NCBI GenBank assembly: GCA_910578405.1
Contig: CAJTQO010000014.1
Coordinates: forward strand, 1 to 64,000
Source of the DNA: an uncultured Lachnospiraceae bacterium
GTDB lineage: Bacteria > Bacillota > Clostridia > Lachnospirales > Lachnospiraceae
DNA length: 64,000 bases
Reading direction: 5' to 3'
Shown: piece after piece, positions 8,700 through 16,867 of the stretch
Layout of the letters: each line of letters opens with the position of its first letter
Position numbering within the stretch: the first letter of the stretch is position 1
Position numbers and translations under genes: made by a program
Notes under the pieces: model-generated
What the model was told of the DNA's origin: nothing
Database searches by the model: none
What the model saw: the letters and a program-made list of their open reading frames with translations, nothing else

Positions 8700-9413
8700 A
8701 TGGCATATGAGTTGGAAGATATCCGTACCGGGCAGGAGATTTTTTACTATCTGTTAGAGCATCATGAATTGAGCGAAGAGGCGCAGGAGAGGCTGTACCG
8801 GGGATATGCGGAAAATGAGAGGATACAAAATCTGGTAAAGTCGCAAGGAGAGGTGGCGGAGTGCGATATTGAGCGGTACGGGAATGTCATTTACCTGATT
8901 CCGAAAGAGGATAATGCGTTTCTTGGTTTTTCCAAGGCGCAGTTAAAACAGGCGTTGTGCAAATCCAATGGGACGGATAAGGATTATTATCTTTCCCAGT
9001 TTGTCATTCTTACGTTTCTGGCAGAGTTCTACGACGGGCAGGGGGTGACAAGTAAGACAAGGAATTATATGCGTGTGGGAGAACTGCAAAACTGTATTTC
9101 AGAGCGCCTGAAGGAAGGGGCGCAGCGCATGGGGGAAGAGGGCGAGGCAAAAGCAGGGATTGCCTTTTCCAATATGGCGGAGGCATATGAGGCGTTAAAG
9201 TCTGACGAGAGGGGTTCCCGCGCAAAGACGACCAAGGAAGGATTTTTGCATAATATTTTAAATTTCCTCCAAAAGCAAGGGCTGATTGAATATGTGGAAG
9301 AAGATGAGATGCTAAAGACGACAAAGAAACTGGACAATTTTATGGACTGGAATCTTTTGAACCAGAACCATTTCCAAAGAGTAAGGCGGGTATTGGAGGG
9401 GCAGGATGAGTAA
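8700..9413 (+). CDS. jetB: Wadjet JetB, kleisin-associated subunit (DUF6063-like)
   Basis: About 237 residues if started at the ATG at 8700. The frame is open back to a TTG at 8616, but that extension is Gly/Arg-rich and unlike family N-termini. Small, mostly helical with winged-helix-like segments, it has the size and position of the MukE-like JetB that binds the kleisin. Its order after jetA and its 8-base overlap with jetC support the call. No catalytic motif is visible or expected. The real start remains uncertain because GGAAGG sits directly against the ATG, and an ATG at 8640 has a similar problem. Confidence 0.7.
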   Translation: MAYELEDIRTGQEIFYYLLEHHELSEEAQERLYRGYAENERIQNLVKSQGEVAECDIERYGNVIYLIPKEDNAFLGFSKAQLKQALCKSNGTDKDYYLSQFVILTFLAEFYDGQGVTSKTRNYMRVGELQNCISERLKEGAQRMGEEGEAKAGIAFSNMAEAYEALKSDERGSRAKTTKEGFLHNILNFLQKQGLIEYVEEDEMLKTTKKLDNFMDWNLLNQNHFQRVRRVLEGQDE

Positions 9414-12400
9414 GATTAATGCAGTGCGTTTGGTAAACCTCAATTATAATAATAATTCCATCCGTATCAGTGACGAGATATTTTGGCTAAATGGGGAAAG
9501 CACACTGCTTTCCCTGCGCAATGGGGGCGGAAAGTCTGTCCTGGTGCAGATGATGATGGCTCCGTTTGTGCATAAAAGGTACCAGAATGCCAAAGACCGT
9601 CCTTTTGCCAGCTATTTTACCACCAACAAACCTACCTTCATTATGGTGGAGTGGAAATTAGACCATGGGGCAGGATATGCGCTGACCGGGATGATGGTGC
9701 GTAAAAACCAGGAGATTTCCGAAGAACGTCAGGAAGAGCTGGAAGCAGTTAATTTTATAGCGGAATATAAGGAACGCTGCGGGTACGACATTGTCCACCT
9801 TCCGGTGGTGGAGAAAACGGACAAGGAAGTCACGTTAAAGGGCTTCCATGGGTGCTTGCAGCTTTTTGAGTCATATAAACGGGAGCGGGGCGCCGCCTTT
9901 TCCTATTATGATATGAATTATGCCGCGCAGTCCAAACAGTATTTCCAGAAATTGACAGAGTGCCGGATTTATTATAAGGAATGGGAAACTATCATTAAGA
10001 AAGTGAATTTGAAAGAGTCCGGTCTGTCGGATTTGTTTGCGGACTGTAAGGATGAAAAGGGGCTGGTGGAGAAGTGGTTTCTGGAAGCGGTGGAAAACAA
10101 GCTGAATAAGGAGCAAAACCGGATGGCGCAGTTCCAGGGGATTATGGAAAAATACACCGGGCAGTATAAGGACAATAAATCGAAAATAGAGCGGAGGGAT
10201 ACGATACGTCTGTTTGGGCAGGAGGCGGAACGGATTCGGACTTGCGCTGTCCATTATGAGGAAAGTTCCAAGGCGGTGGAAGGGCAGGAGGGGAGGATTG
10301 CGGATTTTATCCGCCGGCTCCATGAAATGGAGGAAAAGGAGAGGGAGAATGCGGCGGCTGTCCTTAAACGGATGGAAGAGCTGGCGGAGCAGTTGGGGCG
10401 TCTGGAATATGAAAGGCTGTCGGAAGAAATCCACAAAATAGCGGATAAGGAGCGGTTTGCCAGCAGTAACCTGGAAATGCTGCGGATGGAAGAGGAAGAG
10501 TTGGAGCGGGTGCGGGAGGAGATAGCAAAAGCGCTGCATGTGCTGGCCTGTGTTAAGCTGCAGGAAAATGCAGCGGAATGCAGGGAGGAACGGGACAGGG
10601 AGTGGCAGAAGCTGCTTTTGTGCAGGCAAAAGGAAGAGAACCTGGAACCGGAGCGGAAGCGCCTGGGGGTGCAGTTGAAGCGATATTACGAAGCTTTGTA
10701 TGCCGGAAAGCAAGAGGAAAAGGAAAATTGCGCCAGCGCTGTCCGGGAGATGGAGGAAGAGCAGGAGAAAGGGCAGGAAAAGCTGGAAGGGCTGCGTCAG
10801 GAGCAAACCAGGCTGGAGGGGCAGGCGGGCGGGTTAACCGCGGCAATCCAGGCGTATGATAAGGAGGAAGACCGGTTTAACGAGGAATATAAGGAAAACC
10901 GGCACAGGAATATCCTAGGGGAATATGAGGCAGGGGAGCTGCAGATACGGCAGGCGGAATATGAAAAGGAAATGGACAACAGCGTTCGCGCCCGGACAAG
11001 GGCGAAAAAAGAGGCAGAGCAATGCAAGGAGCAGCGCAAGGGTTTGCAGCGTTTGTTAGAGGATAAGGCGGCAGGGAAGATTCGGCTGGAGTCCGAACAA
11101 AAGGAGGCAAAACGCTTGTTGGAGGAGTACGGGCAGGAACTGGAGAAACGACAGACCATCCTTGCGTATTTTGAAATCGGGCAGGAGGATTTGTTTGATA
11201 CAGAGAAAATTTTGGCGGCTGCGTCCAGGAAGCTGGCGGAGGTGGATTTGGCCAGGCAGGGGCTGGAAAAGGAGGCGGACAGCCTGGAAAAAGAATACCG
11301 CAGACTGGCGCAGGGGCAGGTATTGGAGTTATCGGACGAATTCCGGGCGATGCTGGAGGAGGCCGGGCTTCATTTTGTATATGGGATGGAGTGGCTGTTA
11401 AAAAACAGCCTGACGAAGGAGAGGAATAAGGAATTGGTGGAAGGGCATCCGTTTCTGCCCTATTCCATTATTTTATCCCAAAAGGAGCTGGAGCGGCTGT
11501 CAGGGCTTCCGGAACAGGTCTATACTTCTTTTCCGGTTCCGGTGATGATTAGGGAGGAATTGGAGAAGAAAGGGACGGGGGGAAAAGGAGCAGTTAGAAA
11601 ATTTGAAAATTTATCCTTTTATTTATGGTTTAACGACAATCTGCTGGACGAGGAGAAGCTGAGGCAAATGCTGGAGGAGCAGGAAGGCCGGATACGGAAG
11701 CTGCAAAAGTCCATTGAGCGCAAAAAAGAAGAATATGCACAGTATATTGGCAAACGGGAGAAGATAAGCAGCCAGAAGGTATCAAAGCCCGCCTATGAGG
11801 CGGCGCAGGAGGATATCCGCAGGCTGGGGGCGCAGATGGAGGCGCAGGAGAGGGAAATCCTTGGCAAGCGGGAAGAGATGGAGACGTTAGAAAAGCTCCA
11901 GGCGCAGAGGGAATGGCAGATTGGGGAGCTGGAACAGGAGATTGCCTGTCAGAACCGGAGGCTGGCGGATTTTGCCAGGCTTTGCCAAAGTTATGCGGAA
12001 TACCGGGAAAACTGCAGGCTGTTGGAAAAGAACCGCAAAGAGAAGGAGCGGACGCTGAATTTGCAGAAGCTTAGCAAAGAGAAGCTTGGCAAATTGGAGC
12101 AGGGGCTGGCTACGGAAAAGAACCGATTGGCGGCATTGGAGCGGGAATTGGAGGAATGCGCCGGGAAGAAGGCGCGGTATCGGCAGTACCCTTCGGCGTT
12201 TGGAGCCGGAAAGGGCATGGCGGCTGGAAAGGAAGGGGCGCTGCAAGGGGCTGGGGAAGGCGTGGCGGCTGGAAAGGAAAACATAGCGGCTGGCGCCGGG
12301 ATGTCTGCGGAAGAAGCCAAAGAAGCGGAAGCCCGTTACGAGGCGATTACGGCAGGCGTCAGCGCACAGCAGAAAGAACTGGAAGCGCGGACAGAGGCGG

Positions 12401-13896
12401 CGGAAAAACGATATCGCAGGGCTTTGGAAGAGTGGGGGCTGTTAAAGGAGAAGCACAGGCTGACGGAGGCAGACTGGGAAGGGGTGCGTTATGACCGCAA
12501 GGAGGAAACCCATCAGGAAATCCGGCTGGAGGAGCAGGAGAGGAAGCTTCGCAGGAAAAAAGAGTTGATTCATGAGGAGGAAATCCAGTGCGCGCTGCTT
12601 GGGCAGGAGAAGGAAGGGAAAATGGCCCAGATGAAGGAACGCTGCGGAAAAGAGGAGCCTGTGGCCAAAGCGCGCATACGGACCATTGATTTTGCGGATG
12701 CCATCCGGAAACTGGAATATGAAAAGGAGAATGCGCAAAAGGAAGTAAAGAGGCTGCAAAAGAAGATACAGGATTATGAAAACAGCCTGACGGCTTTGGC
12801 GGAGTACGAAGAGTTTGCCTGGTCTGGGCCAGTGGAATGGGAATGCAGCCTGGAGGCTATGGCCGGGGTGGAACTGGCCAGGCAAAAAGGCATTCTGGTA
12901 CGTGATTACAATGCTTGTGTGGAACAGTGCAGGGAAGCCAAGGCGGGTCTGGAACGGACATTAAACCAGATTGTCCGCATGGAGCAGTTTGCGGATGAGT
13001 TTTACCGGAAGCCTTTGGAAGCTATGCTGCAGTTGACCGAAGACGCGCAGCGTGTATTGAAGCAGTTGGACACTACGGTGGCTTCTTATCACAGTCTGAT
13101 GGAAAAGCTGTTGGTGGATATTTCTTTGGTGGAGAAAGAAAAGGCGAAAATCGTGGAACTGGTGGGGGACTATCTGAAAGAGGTGCATGACAACCTGAAT
13201 AAAATCGACCGCAATTCCACTATCGTTATACGGGAACGCGCAGTGAAGATGTTAAAGATGGAACTGCCGGACTGGACGGAGAATGAGAGCTTATTTCGTC
13301 TGCGGCTTCAGGATTACGTGGATGACATTACGGGGAAGGGCATTGCGTTATTGGAAGAAAACAAGAATGTGCAGGAGTATCTGGGAGCCAAAATCACAAC
13401 CAGGGCGCTTTACGATGCCGTGGTGGGGATTGGGAATGTGCAGATCCGGCTTTATAAAATAGAGGCGCAGCGGGAGTATCCGATTGCTTGGGCGGACGTG
13501 GCGCGCAACTCCGGCGGGGAAGGGTTTTTGTCGGCGTTTGTAGTTTTGTCGGCGCTGCTGTACTATATGCGCAAAGACGATTCGGATATTTTTGCAGACA
13601 GGAATGAGGGGAAAGTCCTGTTAATGGATAACCCTTTTGCCCAGACCAATGCGTCCCATCTGCTAAAGCCGCTGATGGATATGGCAAAGAAAACCAATAC
13701 CCAGTTAATTTGCCTCTCAGGGCTTAGCGGGGAATCTATTTATAACCGGTTTGACAATATTTATGTGCTGACGTTGATTGCGGCTAACCTGCGCGGCGGT
13801 ATGCAGTATCTTAACGCGGATCATATGCGGGGGTCGGAGGAAGAGGTGGCGCTGGCGTCCCGGATTGAGGTGACGCAGCAGGAATTGGTATTTTGA
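9406..13896 (+). CDS. jetC: Wadjet JetC, SMC/MukB-like ATPase
   Basis: 1496 residues with SMC layout: N-terminal ATPase half with the P-loop RNGGGKS (residues 38-44), a long charged coiled coil from about 280, a hinge-like less charged region about 630-770, a returning coiled coil to about 1230, then the C-terminal ATPase half. The signature is NSGGEG (1368-1373) and Walker B is LLMDNPF, with Asp1408 followed by Asn1409 where most SMC proteins have Glu. JetC dimers with JetA and JetB extrude DNA loops on plasmids and present them to JetD. A repeat-bearing Gly/Ala/Lys insert lies at about 935-968 in the second coiled-coil arm. The start overlaps jetB by 8 bases, implying translational coupling. 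Confidence 0.88.
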   Translation: MSKINAVRLVNLNYNNNSIRISDEIFWLNGESTLLSLRNGGGKSVLVQMMMAPFVHKRYQNAKDRPFASYFTTNKPTFIMVEWKLDHGAGYALTGMMVRKNQEISEERQEELEAVNFIAEYKERCGYDIVHLPVVEKTDKEVTLKGFHGCLQLFESYKRERGAAFSYYDMNYAAQSKQYFQKLTECRIYYKEWETIIKKVNLKESGLSDLFADCKDEKGLVEKWFLEAVENKLNKEQNRMAQFQGIMEKYTGQYKDNKSKIERRDTIRLFGQEAERIRTCAVHYEESSKAVEGQEGRIADFIRRLHEMEEKERENAAAVLKRMEELAEQLGRLEYERLSEEIHKIADKERFASSNLEMLRMEEEELERVREEIAKALHVLACVKLQENAAECREERDREWQKLLLCRQKEENLEPERKRLGVQLKRYYEALYAGKQEEKENCASAVREMEEEQEKGQEKLEGLRQEQTRLEGQAGGLTAAIQAYDKEEDRFNEEYKENRHRNILGEYEAGELQIRQAEYEKEMDNSVRARTRAKKEAEQCKEQRKGLQRLLEDKAAGKIRLESEQKEAKRLLEEYGQELEKRQTILAYFEIGQEDLFDTEKILAAASRKLAEVDLARQGLEKEADSLEKEYRRLAQGQVLELSDEFRAMLEEAGLHFVYGMEWLLKNSLTKERNKELVEGHPFLPYSIILSQKELERLSGLPEQVYTSFPVPVMIREELEKKGTGGKGAVRKFENLSFYLWFNDNLLDEEKLRQMLEEQEGRIRKLQKSIERKKEEYAQYIGKREKISSQKVSKPAYEAAQEDIRRLGAQMEAQEREILGKREEMETLEKLQAQREWQIGELEQEIACQNRRLADFARLCQSYAEYRENCRLLEKNRKEKERTLNLQKLSKEKLGKLEQGLATEKNRLAALERELEECAGKKARYRQYPSAFGAGKGMAAGKEGALQGAGEGVAAGKENIAAGAGMSAEEAKEAEARYEAITAGVSAQQKELEARTEAAEKRYRRALEEWGLLKEKHRLTEADWEGVRYDRKEETHQEIRLEEQERKLRRKKELIHEEEIQCALLGQEKEGKMAQMKERCGKEEPVAKARIRTIDFADAIRKLEYEKENAQKEVKRLQKKIQDYENSLTALAEYEEFAWSGPVEWECSLEAMAGVELARQKGILVRDYNACVEQCREAKAGLERTLNQIVRMEQFADEFYRKPLEAMLQLTEDAQRVLKQLDTTVASYHSLMEKLLVDISLVEKEKAKIVELVGDYLKEVHDNLNKIDRNSTIVIRERAVKMLKMELPDWTENESLFRLRLQDYVDDITGKGIALLEENKNVQEYLGAKITTRALYDAVVGIGNVQIRLYKIEAQREYPIAWADVARNSGGEGFLSAFVVLSALLYYMRKDDSDIFADRNEGKVLLMDNPFAQTNASHLLKPLMDMAKKTNTQLICLSGLSGESIYNRFDNIYVLTLIAANLRGGMQYLNADHMRGSEEEVALASRIEVTQQELVF
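12204..12300 (+). repeat. Low-complexity repeat insert in jetC
   Basis: The string TGGCGGCTGGAAAGGAA occurs at 12218-12234 and again at 12263-12279 (45 bases apart, in frame). A third partial copy starts near 12285, and a related GGAGCCGGAAAGG lies before the first. It encodes AAGKE-type repeats in the coiled-coil arm. Confidence 0.7.
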
Positions 13897-13944
13897 CACA
13901 AAGTCCAATATTTTCATGAAATAATGGACTTATGAGCGCTTTTG

Positions 13945-13953
13945 TGGCATAAT
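13945..13953 (+). promoter_or_regulatory. Extended -10 element for the hemerythrin-receiver gene
   Basis: TGGCATAAT (TG-n-CATAAT) lies 44 bases before the start codon. No convincing -35 box is seen at the right distance. A TTGACA at 13892, overlapping the jetC stop region, is a possible second promoter with poor spacing. Confidence 0.4.
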
Positions 13954-13996
13954 GGAGGATGCCAAAGATATATTTTTGTAATAAAGGAGCAGAGAA

Positions 13997-15337
13997 ATGG
14001 GTAATCGGGTTGTATGGCAGGAGCGGTATAATATAGGAGTGAAGTTTATTGATGAAGAGCATAAGAAGCTTTTCAGCATACTAAATAAGCTGTTTACATA
14101 TCGGCAGCAGGAAGAGAGGGGCCAGTGGGTCTGTGAAGAGGGGATTAAATATTTTAAAGACCACGCTATGAAGCATTTTACGGAAGAGGAAGCTTACATG
14201 GCTTCCATCAATTATATGGGGTTTGAGACGCATAGGCGGCTGCACGATAATTTCCGGAAAAAAACGCTTCCGGCGCTGGAGCGGGAGCTGCAGCAGTCAG
14301 GATATTCGGAAGAAGCCATTAACCATTTTCTGGGGGTTTGCTCCGGGTGGCTGATTGGCCATACCCTGACCGAAGACCGTGCCATTACCGGGAAAACGTT
14401 AAGTAAATGGGGGGATCTTTTGCCGGAGGATGAGCAGGCGGCTATGAAGCAGACGATTATGGAGCTTTTGCATGATATGTTCCTGCTGGATGCGAAGGTG
14501 GTGAGCGAATGTTACGGCGGGGAGAAGTTTGGGGAGGGGATTTACTATCGTCTTGTTTATGGCGCGCCGGACGGGAATAAATGGGAAATCCTTCTTATTT
14601 TTGAGCAGAAGCTGATTGTCAACACGGTGGGCAGCATGATGGATACCAAGTCGGATACGGTGAACGTGATGTTATTGAATGCGGCCAGGTATATGGCGCA
14701 GCAGTTCGTGGGCCGTGTGAGAGGGCATTTTTCTTCCGCAGACAAGTATGAGATGTTGGAAGAGAATTTGTTATCCTATGAGGAAGTGCAGAAAATATTT
14801 GAAGGACAGAGTCCGCAGTTTAGCGTGCTGTTTAGCACAGGAGGTTCCGGTTATTTTGCGTATTGCGTCATTGCGCCCCATTTGATACGGGATGAACATA
14901 GGATTTCCGCTTCCATTAAGGCAGAGAATGCAATGGCAGAGTTAAGGAAATACCTGGATGAGAATGAAAAAAGCAAGAGGAAGAAAATACTTGTGGTGGA
15001 TGATTCTGATATTATGCGACATGCTTTGAAAGAGCTGTTGGAGAAGGACTATGAAGTGTCCATGGCCAATTCCGGGGTGTCAGCCATCCGGTGCATTACG
15101 TTGGACCGGCCGGATTTGGTTTTGCTTGATTATGAAATGCCGGTTTGCGATGGCAGCCAGGTTTTGGAGATGATTCGTTCCGAAGAGGAGTTTAAAGAGC
15201 TTCCGGTTGTTTTCCTGACTGGCCGGATGGACAAAAGCAGCGTCCAGAAAGTCATAGCGTTAAATCCGAAGGGGTATTTGCTGAAAACAATGGGGGCGGA
15301 GGAAATCAAGAAGTGTGTGGATGGGTTTATGGAATAA
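13997..15337 (+). CDS. Bacteriohemerythrin - central domain - response-regulator receiver protein
   Basis: 446 residues, three parts. Residues 1-135 are a full hemerythrin domain: His22, His56, His60, Glu64, His79, His83, His122 and Asp127 match the di-iron ligand set that binds O2. Residues about 145-320 are of uncertain fold; the DTVNVMLLNAARYMAQQF helix recalls CheX/CheC-type phosphatases but no clear catalytic E-x-x-N was found. Residues about 328-446 are a receiver domain with Asp335/Asp336, phospho-acceptor Asp378 in LLDYEMP, Thr in FLTGR and the conserved Lys in KGYLLK. There is no DNA-binding output domain. AAAGGAG precedes the ATG. A role in signalling oxygen or redox state is inferred. 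It has its own promoter signals and a terminator. Confidence 0.85.
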   Translation: MGNRVVWQERYNIGVKFIDEEHKKLFSILNKLFTYRQQEERGQWVCEEGIKYFKDHAMKHFTEEEAYMASINYMGFETHRRLHDNFRKKTLPALERELQQSGYSEEAINHFLGVCSGWLIGHTLTEDRAITGKTLSKWGDLLPEDEQAAMKQTIMELLHDMFLLDAKVVSECYGGEKFGEGIYYRLVYGAPDGNKWEILLIFEQKLIVNTVGSMMDTKSDTVNVMLLNAARYMAQQFVGRVRGHFSSADKYEMLEENLLSYEEVQKIFEGQSPQFSVLFSTGGSGYFAYCVIAPHLIRDEHRISASIKAENAMAELRKYLDENEKSKRKKILVVDDSDIMRHALKELLEKDYEVSMANSGVSAIRCITLDRPDLVLLDYEMPVCDGSQVLEMIRSEEEFKELPVVFLTGRMDKSSVQKVIALNPKGYLLKTMGAEEIKKCVDGFME

Positions 15338-15428
15338 TGGGATAGAAGAGGAGGGATTATCCAACGCTGCTAAACAGGATACCGGTCAGGATGCTTTAAA
15401 CGGATGCGGAAAGGATAGAAAGACAGGG

Positions 15429-15462
15429 CAGGTGGACCGTAACCGGAAACGGCCTGTTTTTG
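15429..15462 (+). terminator. Probable terminator after the hemerythrin-receiver gene
   Basis: CAGG (15429-15432) plus CCGT (15437-15440) pair with ACGG (15449-15452) plus CCTG (15453-15456), with a four-base bulge, followed by TTTTT. The stem is imperfect. Confidence 0.5.
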
Positions 15463-15482
15463 GCTAACGCGATGCATTACAG

Positions 15483-15512
15483 TTTACACAGCCTGTAAAT
15501 TTGTGGTATGAT
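15483..15512 (+). promoter_or_regulatory. Promoter of the Spo0A-output gene
   Basis: TTTACA (15483-15488), 18-base spacer, TATGAT (15507-15512). Transcription would begin near 15519, which rules out the in-frame ATG at 15508 as a start for this transcript. Confidence 0.7.
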
Positions 15513-15609
15513 GCAGAAACAGGAAATGTTGGAATTTGTAGATTTCGGAGGATGGTTCAAGACTCTGGATATAGGGGAATCCGGTGGGGGACATATGGGG
15601 AGGGAAGGG

Positions 15610-15987
15610 ATGGAGGATACTCAGTTGGAACAATATGTGACAAAGATGATGTTGGAAATGGGGGTGCCGGCGCATTTGAAAGGATACAAATTTCTGCGTT
15701 GTTCCATTCTTATGGCAATCGAGGATATGGAAGTGGTAGGGAGCGTAACGAAGCTGCTATATCCGGAGATTGCCAAGAAATGCGCAACGACGGAGCAAAA
15801 GGTGGAACGCGCCATTCGGAATGCCATTGAAGTATCCTGGACGCGCGGCAATACCAATACGTTTGAAGAATTGTTTGGGTATTCTGTACTGACCGGCTCC
15901 GGCCGTCCCACTAACAGTGAATACATTGCCCAGATTGCGGACAAAATCAGTCTTGAACTGCGTAAGGAAATTGCGCAGGTGGTTTAG
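15610..15987 (+). CDS. Stand-alone Spo0A C-terminal DNA-binding domain protein
   Basis: About 125 residues, almost entirely the Spo0A effector domain: GVPAHLKGYKFLR, SVTKLLYPEIAKK, the recognition-helix stretch VERAIRNAIEVSWTRG and PTNSEYIAQIADK are all close to Spo0A. The phospho-receiver half (about 130 residues) is missing, and upstream sequence does not encode one. The start at 15610 is chosen because GGAGG lies 6 bases before it and the promoter at 15483-15512 excludes the upstream ATG. It probably binds 0A-box-like sites without phosphorylation control of its own, as activator, repressor or competitor of the true Spo0A. The gene lies directly after a receiver-only protein, which may be meaningful. 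Confidence 0.88.
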   Translation: MEDTQLEQYVTKMMLEMGVPAHLKGYKFLRCSILMAIEDMEVVGSVTKLLYPEIAKKCATTEQKVERAIRNAIEVSWTRGNTNTFEELFGYSVLTGSGRPTNSEYIAQIADKISLELRKEIAQVV

Positions 15988-16019
15988 CGGGGCAAGGTGC
16001 GTGATATGCTCTTGGGCCG

Positions 16020-16065
16020 CCGCGAAAATGCCGCCGCCAACAGAGGGCGACGGCATTTAACGCGG
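16020..16065. other. Long GC-rich hairpin between convergent genes
   Basis: CCGCG (16020-16024) pairs with CGCGG (16061-16065). Inside, AAATGCCG (16026-16033) pairs with CGGCATTT (16050-16057), and GCC with GGC closes a 7-base loop. There is no T-tract on the plus strand, so if it terminates the Spo0A-output transcript it does so without the usual tail. Confidence 0.5.
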
Positions 16066-16112
16066 TGGGAAAATAGGGCTTTATGTCAGCGGTAAGAATG
16101 GAAACCGTTACA

Positions 16113-16586
16113 TTATAAGCGGCAAACCATTATATATTCATCTTCCTTCTCACGAAATATTGTAAATCCTGCTTTCTGATACATTTTCACGGCATAATTG
16201 GCTTTTTGGACAGAAAGGGATGCTTGCCGGTATCCCCGCTGTTTCAAAGTGCAAAGCATTTGGTTCATCAGGGCGCTGCCTAGGCCCAATCCCCGGTATT
16301 CTTTATATAATGAGATGGAAAAAGACGGCGTTTCGTCATCAATATGTCCGTAATCATCCATAATGCGTACCCAGGCGGCGCCGACTGCTTTTTCATCCAC
16401 CTCCGCCACGAAACAGATATCGTCTTTTTCTTTGCCAAAATCTTTGATGTATACTTGCAATTCGGGCTGTCTGATAATTGATTTTGGCGGCGCCGGCGCG
16501 CCGTCCGGCACAAATATGGCTTCATACAAAAATAGTTCAAGCAACTGGCATTCTTCTTTGGTTATTTCTCTGATTTTATAATTCAT
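16113..16586 (-). CDS. GNAT family N-acetyltransferase
   Basis: 157 residues from an ATG preceded by AAAAGGAG. A longer frame exists upstream but lacks a ribosome site. The acetyl-CoA loop is seen as YRGLGLGSALM (R/Q-x-x-G-x-G/A pattern), followed by the LSVQKANYAVKMYQKAGF segment that ends the GNAT core. Substrate unknown: the N-terminal half is not diagnostic, and it does not look like PseH of the distant Pse locus. The gene is alone on the minus strand between the Spo0A-output gene and the glycan cluster. Probably a small-molecule or protein N-terminal acetylation enzyme in the cytosol. Confidence 0.85.
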   Translation of the reverse strand: MNYKIREITKEECQLLELFLYEAIFVPDGAPAPPKSIIRQPELQVYIKDFGKEKDDICFVAEVDEKAVGAAWVRIMDDYGHIDDETPSFSISLYKEYRGLGLGSALMNQMLCTLKQRGYRQASLSVQKANYAVKMYQKAGFTIFREKEDEYIMVCRL

Positions 16587-16670
16587 GGGTGTCTCCTTTT
16601 TGTTTTTGTTAGTTACTATAAATCTGTATTCCGCACATACTTTCACCTCTCAGTTCTTTTTTACCCTTCT

Positions 16671-16679
16671 ATTATACCA
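16671..16679 (-). promoter_or_regulatory. Extended -10 promoter of the GNAT gene
   Basis: On the minus strand TGGTATAAT (TG-n-TATAAT) lies about 85 bases before the start codon. No strong -35 is seen. Confidence 0.55.
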
Positions 16680-16771
16680 CAAATACGGAAAAAGGGGAAA
16701 TCGTGTTTTCCCCGCATAGGACACAGACGGCGAAAGGGCAGACGCAATGCGCTTTGTCAGGGAATCGGATA

Positions 16772-16800
16772 TTTACACACAGGGTATTATTTGTTATAAT
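16772..16800 (+). promoter_or_regulatory. Promoter of the glycan cluster
   Basis: TTTACA (16772-16777), 17-base spacer, perfect TATAAT (16795-16800), 67 bases before the first glycosyltransferase. It probably drives the long run of same-strand glycan genes that follows. Confidence 0.75.
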
Positions 16801-16867
16801 GCAAAATAAGGAAAAGGGGATGGGGAAAGGGAAAAATGCCGGACAGGCTGTGGATGGAGAGTAGAGG

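Noticed and set aside
9871..10806. Long minus-strand open frame opposite jetC
   Set aside because: It is a shadow of the coiled-coil coding strand: purine-rich sense codons leave few antisense stops. There is no ribosome site and the product is Leu/Phe/His-rich nonsense.
16113..16586. GNAT protein as the missing PseH
   Set aside because: It is 27 kb away on the other strand with its own promoter, and no PseH-specific features were recognised.
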